From assembly GCA_024803745.1 (NCBI GenBank), contig JANJXV010000043.1:521001-585000 (forward strand): 64,000 nt of DNA. Reading direction: 5' to 3'. Origin of the DNA: Megascapheus bottae. Lineage: Eukaryota > Chordata > Mammalia > Rodentia > Geomyidae. The notes beneath the pieces were generated by a model. It saw only the letters and a program-made list of their open reading frames with translations. It was not told the DNA's origin and did no database searches. The position numbers were made by a program, and so were the translations under genes. Positions 10,456 to 21,030 of this stretch are shown piece by piece; positions within the stretch are counted from its first letter, which is position 1; the number at the start of each line of letters is the position of its first letter.

Positions 10456-12416
10456 GAGGTACATTCCTCAAAATAGTGAAAGCCATGTATGAAAAACCTA
10501 CAGCCAGTATTATACTAAATGGTGAAAGACTGGAACCATTCACATTAAAATCAGGAACTAGACAGGGATACCCACTCTCTCCACTTCTCTTCAATATAGT
10601 GCTGGAACCCTAAGCCAGAGCAATAAGGCAAGAAAATGACATCAAAGGGATCCACATAGGGAAGAATAAATTAAACTATCCTTATTCGCAGTCGACATGA
10701 TCCTCTACTTGAGTGACCCAACAAATTCCACCCCCAAACTACTAGAATTTATAAACCACTTTAGCAAAGTGGCAGGATACAAAATCAACCTTCAGAAGTC
10801 AGTAGCCTACTTGTACACCAAAAATACACAAACAGAAGGCCAAATCAAGGAAATGATCCCATTCGCAATAGCCCCCAAAAGAATAAAATACTTAGGAATA
10901 TACTTAACCAAGGATGAAAAGGAATTATTCAATGAAAATTATAAAAGCCTAATGAAAGAAATTAAAGAGGACACTAGGAAATGGAAAGACATCCCATGCT
11001 CATGGCTAGGGAGAATGAACATAGTGAAAATGACTATACTGCCCAAACTGATATACAAATTCAATGCAATCCCCATCAAAATCCCAAAGACATTCTTTAT
11101 GGAAATTGAATATACAATCCAAAGATTCATATGGAACAAGAAAAGACCTAGAATAGCCAAAACAATTCTAGGCAAAAAGAGCGATGCTGGTGGTATTACA
11201 ATATCAGACTTCAAACTCTACTATAGAGCCATAGTAACAAAAACTGCTTGGTACTGGCACAAAAGCATACCAGAAGATCAGTGGAACAGACTAGAAGACC
11301 CAGAAATAGAACCATATTCATATAGGCAACTTACATTTGACAAAGGAGCCAAAGATATACAATGGAACAAACACAGTCAATTCAATTATTGGTGCTGGCA
11401 AAACTGGGCAGCCACATGCAGAAAACTAAAAATTGACCCTAGCCTTTCGCCATGCACATGCTATTAACTCAAAGTGGATCAAAGACCTCAACGTCAGACC
11501 GGAAACCGTGAAATTGCTACATGATAATGTAGGAGAGAAACTGGAACTCATAGGCACAGGCAACAGATTCCTGAACAGAATCCCAGGGTCACAACAGATT
11601 GGAGAGAGACTCGATAAATGGGACTACCTAAAAATAGAAAATTTCTGTACAGATAAAGACATAGTTGCAAAAGTAGAGAGACAGCCAACCAACTGGGAAA
11701 AGATATTTACTAACAATTCATCTGACAAATGCTTAATATCCAGTATCTACAGGGAACTCAAGAAATTAATCCCCCCAAAACCCAATAAACCATTCACTAA
11801 ATGGGCAAGGAAACTAAAGAGAGACCTATCAGAAGAAGAGATTAAAATGGCAGAAAAACATATGAGAAAATGTTCATCATGTATGGTCATAAAGGAAATG
11901 CAAATAACAACAACCCTAAGATACCACCTTACCCCAACAAGAATGGCCAAGATTTTGAACTCAGACAATGACAGTTGCTGGCGGGGTTGTGGAGAAAAAG
12001 GAACCCTACTGCACTTCTGGTGGGATTGTAAATTAGTTCAGCCACTCTGGAAAGCAGTACGGAGGTTCCTTAAAGAACTGAAAATAGACCTTCCCTATGA
12101 TCCCGCCGTACCACTTCTAGGCATCTATCCTGAACAGCATGACCCAGAATATTATAAAGACACATGTTCAGCTATGTTCATCTCTGCACTGTTCCCAATA
12201 GCCAGGCGATGGAAACAACCCAGATGCCCTACTGCAGATGAATGGATACAGAGAATGTGGTATATATACACAATGGAATTCTACATAGCCAACAGACAAG
12301 ATAGAATAATGGCATTCGCAGGGAAGTGGATGAATCTAGAGCAAATCATGCTGAGTGAGACAAGTCAAGACCCAAGGAACCAAAGGCACATGGTATCCTC
12401 AATATGTGGTTATTAA
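10456..12416 (+). pseudogene. LINE-1 ORF2, C-terminal part, broken
   Basis: This is a 5'-truncated copy starting inside the reverse transcriptase domain. An in-frame TAA lies at 10611-10613 and the frame shifts near 10680. The catalytic box reads F-A-V-D (10685-10696) in place of F-A-D-D, so a metal-binding aspartate is lost. Another frame change occurs at about 11455-11463. From there the frame is open to 12416 through the C-terminal Cys motif (C-x3-C-x7-H-x4-C near 11980-12030) and the natural C-terminus. The protein differs noticeably from the L1 at 1649-8381, so it is a different subfamily. Non-functional. Confidence 0.93.
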
Positions 12417-12994
12417 ATCCAAAGTGTACAAGACAGAGGACTCAATAACTGCATACCCAAAGCAATGGACATGGTAATGGAAATACAAACATAACTATAT
12501 AGACAAAAAAACCTATGACTCTATAATCATAATGTTTTATTTCATAACCTGATTTGTATCTATGACATACAAACTGTTAGCCTAATTTTGATTAAGTTCT
12601 AAAGACTAAGTCCCAGAGAATGTAATTAGAGATTTCCTCCTTGAACAATTGTTTGTTAAACTTGTCATTTAAAAGATGATGTAAACATAAGCCATATAAT
12701 TAATCATTGTTGTTCTTAAGGTACTATGTTATAATTCATCACTTCCACTGTCCCTTGGTTATTTCATATTGTTACACTATCTCACTTTGCTTTCTGATAT
12801 ATCGGATATAATTGTATTTGGTTATCTGAAATTGGATAGGGAACAGGGGAAAACAAGATGAGGGGTGGGGGAGGGGAGAAGGGAAATGGGGACCATGACA
12901 TGTGAAAGGGTATCAATGTGTGGGAATTAAGGCACCATTTATCTGGCAAATATCATGCAACTTTCTATTAATTACAATAAAATTATATTAAAAA
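12417..12994 (+). other. LINE-1 3' UTR
   Basis: This is the 3' UTR of the truncated L1. It contains a G-rich purine tract (about 12855-12895). The conserved terminal block around 12903-12985 (GGGTATCAATGTG, ATCTGGCAAATATCATG, TTAATTACAATAAAATT) also appears inverted at about 1693-1775. The A-tail is very short (TATATTAAAAA), and the 272-bp satellite starts immediately after it. Confidence 0.85.
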
Positions 12995-13017
12995 ATCCAG
13001 TATCTCTTATACTGGAT
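12995..13017. repeat. Perfect 9-bp dyad in satellite half A
   Basis: ATCCAGTAT, five bases, ATACTGGAT. The same dyad recurs in other units, perfectly near 14088-14110 and imperfectly near 14366-14388 and 15717-15739. It is the most obvious symmetric element in the satellite and could be a hairpin or a protein-binding dyad; the function is unknown. Confidence 0.75.
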
Positions 13018-16000
13018 GAAAGACCTCGATGAAGTAAAAGCAGATACATTGAAGTTGCATGTGGAAGAATAATTGACCCTGTTAAGATAGAAAAAATTTT
13101 AGCAGCGAGAGCAATGTCGATGGAAGTAGAGTCTCCTTTGTACTGGATTAACGACCACGATGAAATAAAAGCAGATACACTGAAGTTTCATGAGGAAGAA
13201 AAAAATACCCTGCTTAGACAAAAATGTTCTTAGATAGAACAATGCCATAGGAATTTCAACGCCAAAATGCAGTCTCCATTGTTCTGGATAAAAGCTATCG
13301 AAGAAATAAAAGGAGATATATTGAATATGCATGGGGAAGAATAAAAGACCACGTTTACACAGAACGAATCTTAGCAGACAGAGCAATGTCGGTGAAAGTA
13401 CAGCCTCCATTGTACTGGATCAATGAACACGATGAAATAAAAGCAGTTACACTGAAGTTGCATGAGGAAGAACAAAGTACCCCACTTAGACCAAAAGTCC
13501 TTAAAAGATAGAACAATTCCTTAGGAAGTTCAATGCCAAAATCCAGCCCCTGTTATACTGGATGAAAAACCTCGAAGAAGAAAAGCAGATACATTGAAAT
13601 TGCATGTGGAGGAATAAATGACCATGTTTAGACAGAACAAATCTTAGCAGATAGAGCAATGTCTGTGGAAGTACACTCTCCGTTGTAGTGGATCAAAGAA
13701 CACTATGAAATAAAAGCAGATACACTGAAGTTGCATGAGGAAGAATGAAATACCCCGCTTAGACAAAAAGAATTTCTTACATAGAAAAATTCCGAGGGAG
13801 ATCAACGCAAAAATCGAGTATCCATTACACTAGATGAAATCCTCCAAAAAGTAAAAGTAGATACGGTGAAGTTCCTTGTGTAAAAATAATTGACCGCGTG
13901 AAGACTGAACAAATGTTAGCAGATAGAGTAATGTCGGTGGAAGTAGAGTCTTCATTGTACTGGATTAAAGACCACAGTGAAATAAAAGCAGATACACTGA
14001 GGTTGCATGAGGAAGAATAAAATACCTCGCCTAGACAAAAAAGTTGTTACCAGATAGAACAATGCCGTAGGAATATCAACGCAAAAATCCAGTATCCATT
14101 ATACTGGATGCAAGACCTCAAAGAAGTAAAAGCAGATACACCGCAGTTGCATGTGGATGAATAAATGAACAGGTTTATACAGAACAAATCTGAGCCGATA
14201 GAGCAATGTCGGTGGAAGTACAGTTTCCATTGTACTGGATCAAACACCACTATGAAATAAAAGCAGATACACTGAAGTTGCATGAGGAAGAATAAAATAC
14301 CCCGCTTAGACAAAAAAAAGTTGTTACCAGATAGAACAATGCCGTACGAATATCAACGCAAACATCCAATATCCATTATACTGGATGCAAGACCTCAAAG
14401 AAGTAAAAGCAGATACACTGAAGTTGCTTGTGGAAGAATACAGACCACGATTACACAGAACTAATCTTAGCAGATAGAGCAATTTTAGTGGAAGTAGTTT
14501 CCGTTTACTGGATCAAAGACCACGATGAAATAAAAGCAGATAAACTGAAGTGGCATGAGAAAGAATAAAATACCCGCTTACACAGAAAACGTTCTTACCA
14601 GATAGAATGATATTGGAAATTCAACGACAAAATCCAGTCTCCATTACACTTCATGAAATCCTCCAAGAAGTAAAAGCAGATATATTGATGCTGCATGTGG
14701 AAGAAGAAAGACAATGTTTACACAGATATTATCTTAGCAGATAGATCAAAGTCGGTGGAAGTACCGACTTCGTTGTACTGGATCAAAGACCACGACGAAA
14801 TAAAAGCAGATACACTGAAGATGCATGAAGAGAAATAAAATACCTGGCTTAGACAACAAAGTTCTTAGCAGATAGAACAATGCCGTAGGAAATTCAAGGA
14901 CAAAATCCAGTCTCCATTATACTGGTTGAAGGACCTCGAAGAAGTAAAAGCAGATACATTGAAGTTGCATGTGGAAGAATAAATGACCACGTTTAGAGAA
15001 AAAATCTTAGCAGGTTGATCAGTGTTGGTGGAACTACAGTCTCCGTTGTAATGGATTAAAGACTATGATGAAATAAAATATACACTGAAGTTGCATGAGG
15101 AAGAATACAATACCCACTTAGACAAAAGAGCTCATAGCAGATAGAACAATGCCGTAGGAAGATCAACGCAAAAATCGACCATCCAGTACACCGGATGAAA
15201 TTCTCCAAAATGTAAAAGCAGATATTGTAAAGTTGCTTGCGACAGAAAAATTTCCCCCGATAAGATTGAACAAATCTTAGCAGATAGAGCAATGTCGGTG
15301 GTAGTAGCGTTTCCATTGTACTGGATTAAATACCACAATGACATAAAAGCAGATTAAGTGAGGTGGCATGAGGAAGAATAAAATACACCCCTTAGACAAA
15401 AAAATTATTACTAGATAGAATGCCGGAGGAACTTCAACGCCAAAATACAGTCTCCATTACACTGCATGAAATCCTCCAAAAAATAAAAGCAGATATATTG
15501 AAGTTGCATGTGGTAGAAGAAAGACTATGTTTACACAGAAATTTTCTTGGCATATAGAGCAATGTCGGTGGAAGTACAGTCTCCATTGTACTGGATCAAT
15601 ACCACGATGATATGAAAGCAGATACACTGAAGTGGCAGGAGAAAGAATAAAATACCCCGCTTAGACAAAAAAGTTCTTAGCAGACAGAACAATGCCATAA
15701 GAAGTTCAACGCCAAAATCCAGTATCCATTACACTGGATGAAATCCTCCAAAAGTAAAAGCAGATACTATGAAGTTGCTTGTGGAAGGATAATTGACAAA
15801 GTTAAGAAAGAACAAATCTAAGCAGATAGAGCAATGTCGGTGGAACTATACTCTCCATTGTAATGGATCAAAGACCACGATGAAATAAAAGCACATACAC
15901 TGAAGTGGCATGAGTAAGAACAAAATACCCCACTTAGACAAAAAAGTTGTTACCAGATAGAATGCTGAAGGAAGATCAATGCCAAAATCCAGTCTCCATT

Positions 16001-17904
16001 ACACTTCATGAAATCCTTCAAGAAGTAAAAGCAGATATATTGAAGCTGCATGTGGAAGAAGAAAGACTACGTTTACACAGAACTTATCTTAAAAGATAGA
16101 GCAATTTCAGTGGAAGTACAGTCTCTGTTGTACTGAATCAAAGACACGATGAAATAAAAGCAGATACACTGAAGTTGCATGAGGATGAATAAAATACCCC
16201 GCTTAGACAAGAGAAGTTCTTAGCAGATAGAAAAATGCCATATGAAGGTCAACGTCAAAATCCAGTGCCCATTATACTGGATGAAACACCTCGAAGATGT
16301 AAAAGCAGGTACATTGAAGTTGCATGAGGAAGAAATATTGACCACATTTAGACAGAAAAAAAATCTTAGCAGATAGAACAATGTCGGTGAACGTACAGTC
16401 TCTTTTGTACTGGATTAAAAACCACAATGAAATAAAAGCAGACACACTGAACTTGCATGCAGAAGAATAAAATACCCCACTTAGACAAAAAAGTTCTTCG
16501 CAGATCCAACAATGCTGAAGGATAATCAACGCAAAAACCCAGTCTCCATTGTATTGGATGAAAGACCTCAAAGAAGTAAAAGCAGACACATTGAAGTTGC
16601 TGGTGGAAGAATGAAGACCACGTTTACACAGACTGAACCTTAGCAGATAGATCTATTTGGGTGGAAGTGCAGTCTCCGTTGTACTGGAACAAAGACCACG
16701 ATGAAATAAAAGCAGATACACTGAAGTTGCATGAGGAAGAATAAAATACCCCGCTTAGACCAAAAATTCTTAGCAGGTCGAACAATACCATAGGAATTTC
16801 AATGCCAAAATCATGTCTCCATTATGCTGGATGAAAGATGTCAAAGAAGTAAAAGCAGATTCATTGAAGTTGCTTGTGGGAGAATAAAAGACCTCATTTA
16901 CACAGAAAGAATTTTTGCAGATAGAGAAATGTCTGTGGAAATACAATCTCCGTTGTACTGGATCAAGACACAATGAAATAAAAGCAGATACACTGAAGCA
17001 GCATGAGGAAGAATAAAATACCCCGCTTAGAAAAAAAGTTCTTAGCAGATAGAACAATGTCGTAGGAAGTTCAACGCCAAAATACGGTGTCCATTATACT
17101 GGATGAAAGATGTCGAAGAAGTAAAAGCAGATGCATTGAAGTTGTTTTGGAAGAATAAAAGACATCATTTACACAGAACAAATTTTAGCAGATAGAGCAA
17201 TGTCGGAGGAAGTACAATCTACATTGTACTGGATCAAAGACCACAATGAAATAAAAGCAGGTACACTGAAGTTGCATGAGGAAGAATAAAATATCCCGCT
17301 TAGACAAAAAAGTTCTTAGCAGATAGAACAATGCTGTAGGAAGATCAAGGCAGAATCCATTATACTGGAAGAAATCCCCTAAAAAGGAAAAGCAGATGCT
17401 GTGAAGTGCTTGGGGAAGAATAATTGACCATGTTTAGACAGAACAAATCTTAGCAGATAGAGCAATGTCGGTGGAAGTTGAGCCACCGTTGCACTGGATC
17501 CAAGACCACAATGAAATAAAAGCAGAAAAACTGAAGTGGCGTGAGGTAGAATAAAATACCCCGCTTAGACACAAAAGTTCTTAGAAGATAGAACAATGCT
17601 GTTAGAAGATCAACAAAAAATCCAGTATCCATTGTACTGAATGAAACACCTCGAAGAATTAAAAGCAAAGACTGTGAAGGTCCTTGTGGAAGAATAATTG
17701 ACCACGTTAAGATAGAAAAACTCTTAGCAGATAGAGCAATGTCGGTGGAACTACAATCTGCGTTGTACTGGGTTAAAAACCACGATGAAATAAAAGAAGA
17801 TACACTGAAGTTGCATGAGGAAGAATAAAATACCCCCTCTTAGTCAAAAAAGTTCTTTGCAGATAGAACAATGCCGTAGAAGATCAACGCAAAAATCTAG
17901 TCTC
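12995..17904 (+). repeat. Dimeric satellite, about 18 copies of a ~272-bp unit
   Basis: The anchor GCAATGTCGGTGGAAGT recurs near 13111, 13383, 13656, 13928, 14203, 14479, 14746, 15019, 15289, 15559, 15831, 16101, 16378, 16652, 16926, 17197, 17462 and 17736. Spacing is 265-277 bp, mostly 270-274. Each unit has two related halves of about 134-138 bp. Both contain TAAAAGCAGATACA(T/C)TGAAG and TTAGCAGATAGA. Half A continues GACCACGTTTA(G/C)ACAGAAC; half B continues ATACCCCGCTTAGACAAAAA. Copies differ by substitutions and small indels. Open frames on the minus strand (up to about 105 codons, 13099-17668) are by-products of the period and vary between copies, so I do not call genes. I do not recognise the family. 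Confidence 0.93.
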
Positions 17905-18579
17905 GTGCTTTCAACATAAATGGATGTTGTATTTTGTCAAATGCCTTCTCCGCGTCCAGAGAAATTATCATATGATTCTTATCCTTAACTCTTTTGATAT
18001 GATGTATTACATGGATTGATTTGCGAATGTTAAACCAGCCTTACATTTGTGGGATGAAGCCCACTTGATCATAGTGTATGATTTTTTTAAATTTGTTTCT
18101 GGATTCTGTTGGCTAATATTTTATTGAGGAGTTTTGCGTCTGTGTTCATTAGAGAGACAGGTCTGTAGTTTTCTTTTTTTGTTGGGTCTTTCCCTGGTTT
18201 GGGGATCAGAGTAATATTAGCTTCATAAAATGAGTTTGGTATTGCTCCTTCTGTTTCTATTTCTCGGGAAGAGTTTCAAGAGTAAAGGTGTTTTTTCATC
18301 TTTAAACGTCTTGTAGAATTCCGCAGTGAATTCATCTGGACCTGGGCTTTTTTTGGATGGCATTTCCCTGATTACTTCCACAATTACGTTGTAAGAAATT
18401 GGTCTGTTCAATTTGTTTACCTCCTCATTGTTTAGTGTGGGTAGCCTATATTTATTTAAGAAATCATCCATTTCAAAGAACCAACTCCTTGTTCTGTTGA
18501 TTCTTTCCATAGTTTTTTTGGATTCCAAATCATTTAATTCTGCTTTGATTTTAATAATTTGCTTTCTTCTACTGGGATT
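17905..18579 (-). pseudogene. Fragment of an older LINE-1 ORF2 (reverse transcriptase region)
   Basis: Read right to left it encodes the segment just before and at the start of the L1 reverse transcriptase: NRTRSWFFE, then [16 protein letters not shown], then the region leading to the HYDQ-type block near 18070. About 55 codons are missing between SWFFE and MDDFL at 18476, so an internal deletion has occurred. Several frame changes follow. The protein differs more from the other two L1 copies here than they do from each other, which suggests an older subfamily. Its right edge at ACTGGGATT joins the hexamer array with no intervening sequence. Confidence 0.88.
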
Positions 18580-20102
18580 TGGGTTAGGGTTAGGATTGGG
18601 GTTAGGGTGAGGGTGAGGATGAGGGTTAGGGTTAGGTTTAGGGTTAGGTGAGGCTGAGTGTAAAAGTGAGGTTTAGGGTTAGGGTGAGGGTGAGTGTTAG
18701 GTTTGGAGTTATTGTTAAGTTTTGGGTTAGGGTTATGGTTAGGATTAGAGTTAGGCTGAGGGAGAGGGTGAGGGTTAGGTTGAGGGTTAGGGTTAGGGTG
18801 AAGGTGAGGATGAGGGTTAGGGTGAGAGTGAGGGTTAGGGTGAGGCTGAAGGTGCGAATGAAGGTGAGCATTAGAGTTAGGGTTAGGGTTAAGTAAGGGT
18901 GAGGGTTAGGGTGACGGTGAGGGTGAGAGTTAGGGTTAGTGTTAGAATATGGGTTAGGGTGAGGATTAGGGTTCAGGTTAGGGTAAAGTTTTTGGTTAGG
19001 GTTAGTGTTAGGCTTAGGGTTAGAGTTAGGGTTAGATTTAGAGTTAGGGTGAGGGTGAGGGTGAGGGTCAGGTTGAGGTTTAGGTTTAGGATTAATATTA
19101 GGGTTGGGTCAGGTTTAGGTTTAGGGTTTCAGTTATGGATAAGGTTAGTGTTAGGGTTAGGGTCAGGGTTAGGTTTAGGGAGAGGGTTAGGTTGAGGGTG
19201 AGGGTTAGGGTTAGGGTGAGGTTAGGGTGAGGATTAGGGTGAGGTTTAGAGATAGGGTGAGGGTGAGGATTAGCATTAGGGTGAGGGTGAGGGTTAGGGT
19301 GAGGGTTAGGGTTAGGGTGAGGTTTACGGTTAGGGTTAGGGTGAGCGTTAGGGTGACATTACGGATAGGGTTAGGTGATGGTGAGGGGGAGGGTTAGCAT
19401 TAGGGTTAGGGGTAGGGTCGGGTGAGGGTTAAGTTTTGGGTTAGGGTTAAAGTTAGGGTTAGGGTTAGGGTTAGGGCTACATTTAGGGTGAAGGTGAGGC
19501 TGAGATTAAGGGTGAGGTTTAGGGTTAGGGTTAGGGATAGGGAGAGGTTTAGAGTAAGGGTTAGGGTTAGGTTTAGGGTGAGCATTAGGGTGAGGGTTAG
19601 GGTTAGGGCTAAGGATTGGGTTAGGGTGACGGTTAGGGTGAGGGTGAGGGTTAGGTTGAAGGTGAGGGTGAGGGTGAGGTTTAGCCTTGGGGTTAGGTTA
19701 GGTTAGGTTAGGGTGAGGGTTAGGGTGAAGATTAGGATTAGGATTAGGCTTAGGCTTAGGGTTAGGGTTAGGGTTGGGGTTGGGGTATATATTAGGGTTA
19801 GGGTTAGGGTAAGGATTAGGGTTAGGGTGATGGTTAGGATTAGGATTAGTGTTAGGGTGAGTGTTAGGGGTAGGGTGAGGGTTAGGATGATGGTTAGGGT
19901 TAAGGTTAGGATTAGGTTTATCGTGATGATGAGTTTTAGGGTAAGGGTGATGTTTAGGGTTAGAGTTACGGTGAGGGTTTTGGTGAGGGTTTTGGTGAGA
20001 GTTAGAATTAGGCTTAGGTTTAGGGTTAGGGTGATGGTGAGGGTTAGGGTTAGGGTGAGGGTGAGGGTGAGCGTGAGGTTTAGCCTTAGGGTTAGGGTTA
20101 TG

Positions 20103-20634
20103 ATTAGGGTTAGTTTTAGCGTGAGGGTTACGGTTAGGGTTAGGTTAGGGTTAAGTAATGGTTAGGGTTAGGGTGAGGGTGAGGGTGATGGAGAGGTTTA
20201 GGGTTTGGGTTAGGTTCAAGTTTAGGGTTAGGTTGAGGTTTAGGGTGAGGGTGAGTGTTAGGGTGATTGTTCGGTTAGGTTTAGGATTAGGGTTAGGTTT
20301 AGGGTTAGGGTGAGGGTGAGGGTTAGAGTGTGGTTGAGGTGAGGTTTATGGTTAGGGTTAGGGTTAGGATTAGGGTTAGTTTTAGCGTGAGGGTTACGGT
20401 TAGGGTTAGGTTAGGGTTAAGTAATGGTTAGGGTTAGGGTGAGGGTGAGGGTGATGGAGAGGTTTAGGGTTTGGGTTAGGTTCAAGTTTAGGGTTAGGTT
20501 GAGGTTTAGGGTGAGGGTGAGTGTTAGGGTGATTGTTCGGTTAGGTTTAGGATTAGGGTTAGGTTTAGGGTTAGGGTGAGGGTGAGGGTTAGAGTGTGGT
20601 TGAGGTGAGGTTTATGGTTAGGGTTAGGGTTAGG
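20103..20634 (+). repeat. Exact 266-bp tandem duplication inside the hexamer array
   Basis: 20103-20368 and 20369-20634 are identical wherever I compared them base by base, including rare markers (TTAAGTAATGG, AGGTTCAAG, GATTGTTCGG, AGAGTGTGGTTGAGG). The surrounding array is heavily diverged, so this is a recent duplication or an assembly effect. Confidence 0.85.
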
Positions 20635-21030
20635 ATTAGGGTGATTGTTACTTTTAGAGTTAGGGTGAGGGTAAGGTTGAGGGTTAGGTTTAGGGTCAGG
20701 GTGAGAGTTGGGGTTAGGGTTAGGGTTAGAGTTAGGTTTAGGGTTAGGATGAGGGTGAGGGTTAGGTTTAAGGTGAGGGTGAAGGTTAGGTTTCGCATTA
20801 GGGTTAGGATTAGTGTTAGGGTTAAGTTTTCAGTTAGGGTTAGGGTTAAGGTTACCGTTAGAGTTAGGGTAAGGGTGAGGTGAGGGTTAGGGTTAGGGTT
20901 AGGAAGAAGGTGAGAGTAAGGGTTAGGGTGAGGGTGAGAGTAAGGGTGATGGTTAGGCTGAGGATTAGATTTATGGTTAGGGTTAGGTTGAGGGTTAGGG
21001 TTAGGTAAGGGTGAGGGTTAGGGTGTAGCT

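Noticed and set aside
13099..17668. Minus-strand open frames of 60-105 codons in the satellite (recurrent CICFYF-like peptides)
   Set aside because: Frames open and close between copies through indels, start at different phases and show no selection for an open frame.
12995..17904. CRISPR-like or regularly spaced array
   Set aside because: The whole ~272-bp unit repeats; there are no unique spacers, and the host is a mammal.
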